A DNA stretch of 46,682 nucleotides from NCBI GenBank assembly GCA_938003855.1, contig CALKXD010000244.1, forward strand, positions 1-46,682, read 5' to 3'. The notes below the pieces were generated by a model. The model saw nothing but the letters and a program-made list of their open reading frames with translations. It searched no databases and was not told the DNA's origin. The DNA comes from an uncultured Granulosicoccaceae bacterium. GTDB taxonomy: Bacteria > Pseudomonadota > Gammaproteobacteria > Granulosicoccales > Granulosicoccaceae. The position numbers and the translations under genes are program-made. This document shows, in pieces, positions 35,981 through 44,253 of the stretch (the first letter of the stretch is position 1; the number at the start of each line of letters is the position of its first letter).

Positions 35981-36529
35981 TTAGTCCAGCGGAAACTCGT
36001 CCGCCAGAATGGCGTAGAGTTCCATGTCTTCGTAGCTGCCTTCTTTTAGAACATACTCTTTCATGGTGGCGTTGTGCGTCATACCGATTTTTTGCATGAC
36101 AGCACCGGATGCCGGATTTTTTGTTAAGTGCTGTGCTTCTATACGATGTAAATGTAGCCCGGTAAAACCAAAGTGCAGTAGCTCGCGAGCAGCCTCGGTG
36201 CAATAGCCCTGGCCCCAGTGTTCGACACCCATCCAGTATCCTAGTGTGCCGCGATTGTGCTTGCGATTGATAATCAGGCCGCAGCACCCGATAAGTATTT
36301 GTGTTGGCTTGCTGCAGATCGCAAACGTTGCGTGCGTTTGCTTTTCCCAGCCAGGTGTTAATGAGGCGATCCAGCTAGTTGCCATGCGGTATTCGTAGGG
36401 ATGTGGAATGCTCTCTGTCATTGCCGCGATGCGGTAATCGCCGGCCAGCGTTTGAACAGTACTGGCATCTGATGACTGCAGTGGACGCAGAAGCAGGCGT
36501 TTGCTGGTGAGGTTTGGCTGAGCGTTCAT
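35981..36529 (-). CDS. GNAT acetyltransferase, RimJ/RimL-like
   Basis: 182-residue acetyl-CoA-dependent N-acetyltransferase. Family features: N-terminal LTSKRLLLRPLQSSDA, GYWMGVEHWGQGYCTEAARELLHFGF (the acetyl-CoA loop Q/RxxGxG/A-like GQGYCTEA, about 105-130) and LHRIEAQHLTKNPASGAVMQKIG. It probably modifies an amino acid, antibiotic or ribosomal protein N-terminus; substrate unknown. It is 21 bases downstream of the ABC ATPase gene and may be in that operon. Confidence 0.88.
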   Translation of the reverse strand: MNAQPNLTSKRLLLRPLQSSDASTVQTLAGDYRIAAMTESIPHPYEYRMATSWIASLTPGWEKQTHATFAICSKPTQILIGCCGLIINRKHNRGTLGYWMGVEHWGQGYCTEAARELLHFGFTGLHLHRIEAQHLTKNPASGAVMQKIGMTHNATMKEYVLKEGSYEDMELYAILADEFPLD

Positions 36530-36550
36530 GTGACTGCTCTGTGAGTACGG

Positions 36551-38293
36551 TTAACGGGCATTGAGGTGCGAGAGCGATGGTGTTTCGCGCAACAGTTGCT
36601 GACTGTAAGGGGCGGCAGGTTCCCTGAAAAACCGGTCGGTATTGGATATTTCTACCAGTTTACCGTTTTTTAATACCAGCAGCCGGTCGGTCATTTGCCG
36701 GATAACGGCCAGGTTATGACTGATAAACAGTATAGACAAGCCAAAGGCTTCCTGTAGGTCTTTGAGCAGATTGAGTATCTGTGCCTGAATAGAAACGTCG
36801 AGTGCTGATGTGGGTTCGTCACAGATTAAAAAATCAGGCCGGGCAACCAGTGCTCTGGCAACAGCTATCCGTTGGCGCTGTCCACCGGAAAACTGATGTG
36901 GATACTTGAGCATTGCGCGCTGCGGCATTTCTACCAGTTCCAGCACCGAGGCGACCAGTTGACGGATGTGCGCCCGGTTTCGGGCCAGCTTATAGAATCG
37001 GATCGGTTCGGCTATTATTTGTTCCACCGTCAGGCGATTGTTCAGTGACGAGTAGGGGTCCTGGAAGATCATCTGTATTTCACGGCGCACTGGATGTTTG
37101 CGGTGTCGCTTGCTGCCCGGTGGCAGTGGTTGCCCGCGAAATCTCAGTTCACCGGCCGAGGGATCGACCAGCCCGACGATGGATTTGGCCAGCGTCGATT
37201 TACCGCTGCCACTTTCGCCGACAATCCCGAGTACCTCACCGGCGTGCATGTCGAAATTAATGTTGCTCAGCGCTTTAACGCCTGATCTGCTCTGAAACCA
37301 ACCGGGTTGGCCGGACTGAAAAGTTACCTCGAGATCTTTGACGGCGAGCACCGGTGTGGTGCTGGCGGTCGTACCGGTATCGCTGCTCTGATGACCGGAC
37401 AGCAGCCAGTCGGAGGCCAGCTTTGCAGAGGCACCGTCGACTTGCCAGTGGTCATCGCCGTCAATGATGGAATCATCTGTGACAATATTATTAAAGCGGT
37501 GCAGGCGCTGCTCTAAGCGGGGCACGGCGGCCATCAGTGCCCGCGTGTAGTTGTCTGTCGGTTGCATCAGGACCTGACGGGTGTCACCGCTTTCAATAAC
37601 ACGGCCTGAACGCAGCACCGTCACCTGATCAGTGATCTCACTGATAACACCGATGTCGTGGGTGATTAGTATGAAGCCGACACCACGGTCTTTCGCCAAT
37701 GTACGGATAAGTGCGAGTATCTGCTTTTGCACTGAGACATCAAGTGCGGTAGTGGGTTCGTCAGCGATGATCAACTCGGGTTGCGTGCAAAGCGCCAGCG
37801 CGATCACCACACGCTGTCGCATACCACCGGAAAACTGATGCGGGTAGTCGTCGATGCGTTGCTTTGCATCACTCAAACCGGTTTCCTCCAGCAGTTGAAT
37901 GGCCTGCGTTCGAGCGTCGTCTGCGGTTACATCCGAGTGCTGGCGGATGGTTTCGATGAGCTGATCGGCGACCGTCAGTAACGGGTTGAGACTCGTTTGC
38001 GGGTCTTGAAAAATCATGCTGATGCGATTGCCGCGCACGCGGTGGTACTGATTGTTGTCGAGTGCCAGCAGGTTTTCACCGGCTAGATTGATGCTGCCGG
38101 AACCTATGTAGCCGGGGCTTTGTAGCAGGCCCATAACGGCAGCACCAATGGTGGTCTTGCCCGCACCGGACTCGCCCACCAATCCATGTATCTCTCCGGC
38201 CTGTACCTCGAGACTGACATTGTTAGTGGCGGTGAAGTTACCGAAGCGGGTGGGAAACTTTACGGTCAGGCCGATTATCTCGAGCAGTGCCAT
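36551..38293 (-). CDS. Peptide ABC importer ATPase, two ATPase domains fused
   Basis: A DppD and a DppF type ATPase in one 580-residue chain, as in YejF. First half: Walker A GESGAGKTT (~40), signature FSGGMRQRVVIAL, Walker B LIIADEPTTALD. Second half: GESGSGKST (~355), signature FSGGQRQRIAVAR, Walker B FLICDEPTSALD. Each domain ends with an oligopeptide/dipeptide-transporter C-terminal element. A ~60-residue linker (about 265-325) joins them. Its ATG overlaps the upstream permease stop (TAATG). Confidence 0.94.
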   Translation of the reverse strand: MALLEIIGLTVKFPTRFGNFTATNNVSLEVQAGEIHGLVGESGAGKTTIGAAVMGLLQSPGYIGSGSINLAGENLLALDNNQYHRVRGNRISMIFQDPQTSLNPLLTVADQLIETIRQHSDVTADDARTQAIQLLEETGLSDAKQRIDDYPHQFSGGMRQRVVIALALCTQPELIIADEPTTALDVSVQKQILALIRTLAKDRGVGFILITHDIGVISEITDQVTVLRSGRVIESGDTRQVLMQPTDNYTRALMAAVPRLEQRLHRFNNIVTDDSIIDGDDHWQVDGASAKLASDWLLSGHQSSDTGTTASTTPVLAVKDLEVTFQSGQPGWFQSRSGVKALSNINFDMHAGEVLGIVGESGSGKSTLAKSIVGLVDPSAGELRFRGQPLPPGSKRHRKHPVRREIQMIFQDPYSSLNNRLTVEQIIAEPIRFYKLARNRAHIRQLVASVLELVEMPQRAMLKYPHQFSGGQRQRIAVARALVARPDFLICDEPTSALDVSIQAQILNLLKDLQEAFGLSILFISHNLAVIRQMTDRLLVLKNGKLVEISNTDRFFREPAAPYSQQLLRETPSLSHLNAR

Positions 38294-39210
38294 TAACGCA
38301 GCCTCGGGTTAAGCGCATCACGCAGGAAGTCACCTAGAATATTGACCGCAACAATCATGATGATCAGTGTCAGGCTGGGGAACAGTACCACCCACCATTC
38401 ACCGGAAAACAGATACTCGGTGCCGATCCGGATTAGCGTACCCAGCGACGGCTGATTAGGCGGAACACCAACACCGAGAAACGACAGCGTGGCTTCGAGC
38501 AGAATAGCGACCGCCAGATCAATGGTGAGTATGACCATCAGCGGGCCGAGTATATTCGGCAATATATGCACTACCATAATCCGCAGTGGGTGCATGCCCA
38601 TAATGATTGCTGCCTGCACATATTCTTTGCTCTTTTCTACAAAGGTAGAAGCGCGCGCGGTGCGTGCGAAATTGACCCACAGCGATAGACCGATGGCAAT
38701 GGTGAGTACCACAATCATCAGGTTGTCGTGTGACTCGCGCGGCAGGATTCCGCGTGCGATGCCATCGATCAATAATGCCGTGAGTATCGCTGGCAGGCTT
38801 AGCTGTACATCAGCAATGCGCATTACGATTGAATCGAATCTACCACCCAGATAGCCCGCCAGCACACCGACGGTAATCCCTAGAATACTGGCAAAGCCTA
38901 TCGACAATAGCCCGACCAGCAGGGACAGCCGTGTGCCATACAGAATGGCAGAGAATAAATCGCGGCCCTGATCGTCGGTGCCGATAATAAAGCGCGTGTC
39001 GCCGTCCTCACTCCATGCCGGTGGTAACAGCGAGTCAAGCAGATCAATACTGGCGATATCATAGGGATCGTAGGGGGCAATCCAGGGGGCCAGTGCGGCA
39101 CCACCCAGACACAGCAGCGCCACCAGTGCTGCCAGTTGCGCAATGCGATTGTGCAGGAACAGATACAGTAATTCGTTTTCGATGGCGTAGCGACGCAGTG
39201 CGGTAAACAT
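38293..39210 (-). CDS. Peptide ABC importer permease, DppC type
   Basis: Inner-membrane permease, 305 residues with six membrane segments. The N-terminal OppC region (ALAPWIAPYDPYD) precedes FIIGTDDQGRDLFSAILYGTRLSL, characteristic of the C subunit. The EAA loop is visible in the region of EATLSFLGVGVPPNQPSLGTL. The start shares a base with the stop of dppB (TGATG), and its stop overlaps the ATPase start. Confidence 0.94.
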   Translation of the reverse strand: MFTALRRYAIENELLYLFLHNRIAQLAALVALLCLGGAALAPWIAPYDPYDIASIDLLDSLLPPAWSEDGDTRFIIGTDDQGRDLFSAILYGTRLSLLVGLLSIGFASILGITVGVLAGYLGGRFDSIVMRIADVQLSLPAILTALLIDGIARGILPRESHDNLMIVVLTIAIGLSLWVNFARTARASTFVEKSKEYVQAAIIMGMHPLRIMVVHILPNILGPLMVILTIDLAVAILLEATLSFLGVGVPPNQPSLGTLIRIGTEYLFSGEWWVVLFPSLTLIIMIVAVNILGDFLRDALNPRLR

Positions 39211-40187
39211 CAGTTGGCCTCACTCGCTAGTCGAACCCGCGGGTCGATAAAAAAGTACAGCATATCGACAATCAGGTTGATGATCACAAACATCATAGCG
39301 ATCAACACAAGGTATACCGACATCACCGGGATATCTACGTAGCGAATAGAGTCGAGAAACAGCAAGCCCATGCCCGGCCATTGGAATACTGATTCAGTGA
39401 CAATGGAAAAAGCGATTATGCCGCCAAGTTGCAGCCCGATAATGGTAATGACCGGAATCAGCGTATTGCGAAAGGCATGGTTGAAATACAGAGAGCGGTA
39501 ATTTATACCGCGCGCCGTGGCAAACTTGATGTAGTCGGTTTTAAGGACATCCTGCATTTCGGCTCGTACCAATCGCATCGTCAGTGTTAGCTGATAGACA
39601 CCGAGTGTCAGTGCCGGTAACAGCATTGACTTGAGTCCGTCCAGGGTAAGAAAGCTGGTTTTCCACCAACCCAGCGCAATGGTATCGCCGCGTCCAAAGG
39701 TAGGCAGCCAACCCAGTTTTACGCCAAATAGATAGATTAAAAATATGCCAATGACAAACGTGGGAATTGATATGCCCACCAAAGTAGTGACCAGCAGGGT
39801 ATTGGCCAGCGCACCGCCGCGTTTGATCGCCGTGTAGATACCCGCCGGTATGCCAATCAACAGTGAGATCAGCAGAGACACAAAGCCTAGTTCCAGGGTG
39901 GCTGGCAGGCGGGTCAGAATCATTTCACTGACGGGTTGTCGGGTTCGATAGGAGTAGCCGAAATCGGCGCTGGCCAGCTTGCCGATAAAACGCACAAACT
40001 GTGTGGGGATTGAATCGTTAAGCCCGAGCCGCTCTCTGATGCGTTCTTGATCTTCGATTGATGTTTCCTGCCCCACCATTTGTGCGACCGGATCTCCGAC
40101 AAACCGGAACAAGGCAAACGCGATCAGGCTGACCGCCAGCATGACGAACAGAGATTGCAGAAGACGGCGTGAAATAAAGGTTAGCAT
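39210..40187 (-). CDS. Peptide ABC importer permease, DppB type
   Basis: Inner-membrane permease, 325 residues, first gene of the minus-strand B-C-(DF)-GNAT operon. The start MLTFISRRLLQSLFVMLAVSLIAFALFRFVGDP is the standard DppB opening. RERLGLNDSIPTQFVRF and the EAA loop region ARGINYRSLYFNHAFRNTLIPV (about 230-250) match the family. It has six membrane segments. The operon carries no binding-protein gene; the one at 33613 is the nearest candidate. Confidence 0.94.
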   Translation of the reverse strand: MLTFISRRLLQSLFVMLAVSLIAFALFRFVGDPVAQMVGQETSIEDQERIRERLGLNDSIPTQFVRFIGKLASADFGYSYRTRQPVSEMILTRLPATLELGFVSLLISLLIGIPAGIYTAIKRGGALANTLLVTTLVGISIPTFVIGIFLIYLFGVKLGWLPTFGRGDTIALGWWKTSFLTLDGLKSMLLPALTLGVYQLTLTMRLVRAEMQDVLKTDYIKFATARGINYRSLYFNHAFRNTLIPVITIIGLQLGGIIAFSIVTESVFQWPGMGLLFLDSIRYVDIPVMSVYLVLIAMMFVIINLIVDMLYFFIDPRVRLASEAN

Positions 40188-40448
40188 GACTGGATGATAC
40201 AGCAGGTTTACGCGCGGTTGGGGTTGATAGCAACCGGTGATGCTGTGACGATGATCATGCTGTCGACAGGTCTACCGACTAAGTTGTCAGAGCCGGGTGT
40301 TATTGATTGACGGTCGATTTTCCGCTTATCTGTAACCGTGGAATGTCTGTCGGGCAGGACGGTCATTGACAGAAATTATAGTTATTCGTTGACTCCGCTC
40401 GTGCGTTAGTGCAACCATTTTCGGTAGCGATGCAATAGGAGGATAGCA

Positions 40449-41942
40449 ATGAAACGTCAAAAACTGCTTTTCAGTTGTCTAACGTTGGGTGGTGTGCTGG
40501 CGATGCCCGGTCTTCAGGCACAGGAACTGAAACTGGTGACAGACTACGCCGCCGGTGTCTGTGATGGATCGATGAAAAGTGAAGTGCTTGTTGGCGATGC
40601 TGTGCAGCGTGCGCGTGACGCTGAGGCGCTCAATATCATAAATACCCTCGATGAAAAAGGTGCCCTGGCGGCGGCCAGGCAACTGGATGCGGCTGATCAG
40701 TCTCAGCGCTGTCTGCCACTGGCCGGAGTCCCCATTGTCGTGAAAGACAATACCCATGTAGCGGGTTTGCCGAGTACCGCGGGCACCCCGGCTCTGCGTG
40801 GGTTTGTTCCCGGGCAGGATGCTCCGGTTGTTGCCCGGCTTCGTGCAGCAGGCGCGATTGTGTTGGCTAAAACCAGCATGCATGAGTTGGCGTTTGGTGT
40901 GTCCGGTTATAATCCGGTATTTCAGACCGGCCCGCAAGCCGGTGTTCGCAATGCCTATAAGCCATCGCATGCGGCGGGCGGGTCATCTTCCGGAACAGGC
41001 GCGGCCATTGGTGCCAGGGTGGTTGCTGCCGGTCTGGGTACCGATACCGGCGGCTCTGTGCGCATCCCCTGTGCTTTTAACGGCTGCGCCAGTTTGCGTC
41101 CATCGATTGGACGCTACAGTGCCGATGGCATCGCACCGATATCCCACACACGGGACACACCGGGACCGATGGCGTTGAGCATGGCTGACATCGAACTGCT
41201 GGATCGCGTGATAACTGATTCTCCGGCGGTGCAGGCTGCATCGCTCTCCGGTGTGAGAATCGGTCTGGTGGCAGAGACTCTCGCCAACATCGATGACGAC
41301 ACCTCGGCGGTTTTTTCGGTGGTACTGCAAAAGCTGCGTGCTGCGGGTGTTGATATTGTTGAACTCGATGCGCCTGAGCTTGCGAGCCTGAATTCGGCCG
41401 TTGGCTTTCCGGTGGCTCTGTATGAAGCTTACGACGATATGGCGTCCTACCTGGACAGATATAACACCGGCGTGTCAATGGAGCAGTTGGCGGCGCAAAT
41501 TGTCAGCCCCGATGTCAAAGGCACTTACGATGGTCTGGTACTGACCCGCAAACTGCCCGGGCCTGACAATACTCTGGTGGATGCAAAACCGGTCTATGAT
41601 GAGGCCCTCGCTAAGGGACTTCCGCATTTGCAGGGGTTCTACAAATCGCTTTTTGCTGACAATAAATTAGAGGCTATTGTTTTTCCCACAGTGCCGGTGG
41701 TGGCGATGCCGGCGGGACCGGAGTCCAGTAGCCTGGCCAATTTTGGACTGGTAATTCAAAATACCGATCCGGCCGGCAACGCAGGGATTCCCGGTCTGCA
41801 AGTGCCGGCAGGGCTCGGTGCTGCCAGCGGTTTGCCCGTGGGTATAGAGCTGGACGGCCCGAGGGGCAGTGACCGGCGTTTGATTGAACTTGGTCTGGCT
41901 ATCGAGACAATACTGGGACGACTGCCAATGCCTGGCCAATGA
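40449..41942 (+). CDS. Exported amidase (amidase signature family)
   Basis: Hydrolyses an amide bond, likely in the periplasm. Residues 1-25 form a signal peptide (MKRQKLLF, hydrophobic, then GLQAQ). The catalytic lysine is K99 in PIVVKDN. The cis-serine lies in AAGGSSSGTGA (about 176-186). The nucleophile is S203 in GTDTGGSVRIP. All three members of the Ser-cisSer-Lys triad are therefore present. 497 residues is the family norm, and the C-terminal GLPVGIELDGPRGSDRRL is typical. AGGAGG before the ATG is a strong ribosome site. It is divergent from the peptide importer operon, so its product could feed that importer. Confidence 0.93.
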   Translation: MKRQKLLFSCLTLGGVLAMPGLQAQELKLVTDYAAGVCDGSMKSEVLVGDAVQRARDAEALNIINTLDEKGALAAARQLDAADQSQRCLPLAGVPIVVKDNTHVAGLPSTAGTPALRGFVPGQDAPVVARLRAAGAIVLAKTSMHELAFGVSGYNPVFQTGPQAGVRNAYKPSHAAGGSSSGTGAAIGARVVAAGLGTDTGGSVRIPCAFNGCASLRPSIGRYSADGIAPISHTRDTPGPMALSMADIELLDRVITDSPAVQAASLSGVRIGLVAETLANIDDDTSAVFSVVLQKLRAAGVDIVELDAPELASLNSAVGFPVALYEAYDDMASYLDRYNTGVSMEQLAAQIVSPDVKGTYDGLVLTRKLPGPDNTLVDAKPVYDEALAKGLPHLQGFYKSLFADNKLEAIVFPTVPVVAMPAGPESSSLANFGLVIQNTDPAGNAGIPGLQVPAGLGAASGLPVGIELDGPRGSDRRLIELGLAIETILGRLPMPGQ

Positions 41943-41987
41943 CCATGCGTCGCGCCTGCCGGGTCAGACTCTAGAGTGCTGTCGGGT

Positions 41988-42006
41988 GGCCCCCGTGAAA
42001 GGGGCC
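41988..42006. terminator. GC-rich hairpin in a convergent gap
   Basis: GGCCCC and GGGGCC form a perfect 6-base stem with a 7-base loop, followed by ttgtaaac. It lies between the convergent amidase gene and the small gene at 42032, the right place to end the amidase transcript. The T-tract is poor. Confidence 0.4.
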
Positions 42007-42031
42007 TTGTAAACAGGTGGCGTGTGTTAAT

Positions 42032-42355
42032 TCAGGCCGCCTTGGCGGGTGGTGCGGCGATGTAGCCGCGTTCTATCGCGGTTTCCATAGCGTTGGCGGC
42101 GTCGACCAGTTCGGTGAATGATCGTCGCAATGCGGTCAGTGATTTAATTTCGTCATCGGTTGGCATGCCGTTGCGATTTTGCGACAGGTCAATCAGAGAC
42201 TTAATGTATTCGGCACGGACTTCCGCAATCATCGTGACGATCGGCTGCAGAGTGTCCATATCCATTTCCTGGATAACCGGACTGATAGTTTCGCGATTAA
42301 TAGTGCGCCGTTCCTGCTCTAAGGTGAGCAGTAGGCGTTGGTTGTTACGGTCCAT
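42032..42355 (-). CDS. Small cytoplasmic protein of unknown function
   Basis: 107 residues, not recognised. It is largely helical, with a polar N-terminus (MDRNNQRLLLTLEQERRTI), a heptad-like middle (about 40-62) and an alanine/proline tail. A GGGGTG ribosome site at good distance and a balanced amino-acid content support a real gene. No membrane segment, no cysteines. It lies between the amidase and the M20 gene, on the strand of the latter. Confidence 0.7.
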   Translation of the reverse strand: MDRNNQRLLLTLEQERRTINRETISPVIQEMDMDTLQPIVTMIAEVRAEYIKSLIDLSQNRNGMPTDDEIKSLTALRRSFTELVDAANAMETAIERGYIAAPPAKAA

Positions 42356-42450
42356 GTTTTTTCACCCCTACACCCACTAACGGCATTGTCTGCCGAAGGC
42401 TTAACAGAATAGCTCTGCATCGTTTCTATGCAGCGGACTGGCGTTTGCTG

Positions 42451-43752
42451 CTAGTCCGGTTTGCATAAAAGCGAGACGAGTGAGCTGGCCATGACCTTGG
42501 CAGAGTCGATCATGTCGTCGATACCAACGTATTCATCGGGTTGGTGTGCCAGATCAAGTATGCCCGGGCCATAGGCGATGCAGTTTTTCAACCGACCGAT
42601 GCGGTCTATGTGTTTTTGATCATAGGTGCCGGGGGAAATCACGTAGTCGGGATCGCAGCCGATTTCCTGCTTAATAGCGTCGGCCACAGCGCCGACAACC
42701 GGTGCGTCGCGTTCAGTCATGGTGGGTAACACCGAAAACATATCCCGCATTTCGTAACGGAAGCTGTCACGGTCGCGGCCAACGGCATCGAGGACCGATT
42801 TTATCTCGGCGCGTACGTCGTCTATATTTTCTTCCATCAGAAAACGGCGATCGAGCACCAGTCTGCAGCGGTCCGGCACCAGGGCCGAAGGCAGGCCGGT
42901 GTAACCGTCTTCGGGTTCGGGCAGGCCGCCGTGAATTGAATTGATGTTGAGGGTGGACTGCCTGGCTCCCTCCGGGACGACTGGCATTGCCGTATGCTTT
43001 TTTGCCAGTTGCGGGAACAGGTCGGTTTCCATGGCATTGATCACTGCTCCCATATGCCGTACCGCGCAATCCCCCTGAAACGGCATCGAACCATGTGCGA
43101 TATGACCAAATGTTTCTACTTCTGTCCAGAGGACCCCGCGGTGGCCCAGGCAGATACGGTCCTTGTTGAGCGGTTCGGGTATGATCACATGCTGCACGCG
43201 CTGCGGGTCGAACCAGCCGTGCTCCGCGAGATAGGCGACGCCGCCGAAACCACCGGATTCCTCGTCACAGGTACCGGAGATCTCAACAGCGCCGGCATAA
43301 TCGGGGAATACCTCGATGAACGCTTCTGCGGCAATAATAGAGGCGGCCAGTCCGCCTTTCATATCGCAGGCGCCGCGACCAAATACTTTTCCATCTTTGA
43401 CAACACCGGCAAACGGGTCAACGGTCCAGCCGTCACCGGGTTCAACAACATCGGTGTGGGAGTTGAAGTGAACGCACTCACCCGGTTTGCTGCCCTGGTG
43501 GCGGGCGATAATGTTCCAGCGTGGGAAGCGGTCGCTGTCGCCCAGTGCCTGCTCAGCGCGCACCAGATCGATGGTGAAATCGCGCATCGAAAGCCTCGCT
43601 TTGAGAAACTCGCAGATCTCAAGGTAGCCTTCACCGGGAGGATTTATCGTTGGAAACGCGATTAACGCACAGGTCAGGTCGACCAGATCATCTCGGGCAG
43701 CATCAATACGGGTGCGCAATTTTTCAAGCTGTTGTTCTCGGTGGTCGGTCAT
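42451..43752 (-). CDS. M20 family deacylase (acetylornithine deacetylase / desuccinylase-like)
   Basis: Zinc-dependent amidohydrolase, 433 residues from ATG 43752 (MTDHREQQLEKLRTRIDAARDD); the 54 upstream codons open to 43914 look non-coding. Metal and catalytic residues are all visible: FNSHTDVVEPGDGW (H and D, about 103), GRGACDMKGG (bridging D), CDEESGG (catalytic E and metal E), and the late histidine is likely in LAHQPDEYV. A dimerisation domain is inserted at about 190-310. It is probably the ArgE/DapE class, but specific substrate is uncertain. Confidence 0.92.
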   Translation of the reverse strand: MTDHREQQLEKLRTRIDAARDDLVDLTCALIAFPTINPPGEGYLEICEFLKARLSMRDFTIDLVRAEQALGDSDRFPRWNIIARHQGSKPGECVHFNSHTDVVEPGDGWTVDPFAGVVKDGKVFGRGACDMKGGLAASIIAAEAFIEVFPDYAGAVEISGTCDEESGGFGGVAYLAEHGWFDPQRVQHVIIPEPLNKDRICLGHRGVLWTEVETFGHIAHGSMPFQGDCAVRHMGAVINAMETDLFPQLAKKHTAMPVVPEGARQSTLNINSIHGGLPEPEDGYTGLPSALVPDRCRLVLDRRFLMEENIDDVRAEIKSVLDAVGRDRDSFRYEMRDMFSVLPTMTERDAPVVGAVADAIKQEIGCDPDYVISPGTYDQKHIDRIGRLKNCIAYGPGILDLAHQPDEYVGIDDMIDSAKVMASSLVSLLCKPD

Positions 43753-44253
43753 CGCGGTTTCCTGCTGCTTATCCTGAGGTGCCGGCCGTTTGTCCGGGGT
43801 GCTCTCTCGCTTGCCAGGGGTCAGTCTATCAAGTTCGCAGTGGCTGTGTGTGCCGTCAATAGCGGAGAGCCGGTTGCGGAAATTGAATCGGGAGAGTGTC
43901 ACAGGCGATGACATTCAGCGGGATCGGTGTTGTGCGGTGGCAGACGGTTGTGGTGGGGTGGAGTTCCGGCTGCGGCGTTGCTAATAATGAGGTTGTTATT
44001 GCCCTGAGGCTTGCTGTGGCATGCTGACAGCTGCCGGTGTGAATGCGTGTTCCAGGGATTCAAGTGCCGGGGCGTGTGGTCATGGCGGCAGTGCGCGGTG
44101 GAAAAACCGATTGCCGGGCCGGCAGTTGAACGGTGCGGTGTGATGCAGGCCGCATCGGTCAGCGCGGCAGGCATCCGTCAATGCCGCCAGCGAGTAACGG
44201 TAACCGGGTGGAGGCTTGCGAACCCTCCTGGTCAAAGGGTTCGTGGTGTTTTG
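43753..44253. other. 0.5-kb gap with no supported gene
   Basis: Between the M20 start and the ftsZ-like stop. It contains the M20 promoter and, at its right end, a perfect 8-base dyad CGAACCCT-cctggtcaa-AGGGTTCG at 44219-44243. A wider pair, cgagtaac and gttactcg, flanks it (about 44190-44260). The structure just after the ftsZ-like stop may act as a transcript end, although no T-run follows on the minus strand. No open frame has coding character. Confidence 0.35.

Noticed and set aside
43753-43914. 54-codon N-terminal extension of the M20 gene
   Set aside because: Low-complexity polar sequence without a signal peptide; the family start is at 43752.
44219-44243. Hairpin after the ftsZ-like gene as an intrinsic terminator
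   Set aside because: The stem is perfect but no T-run follows on the minus strand, so it is noted only as a structure.
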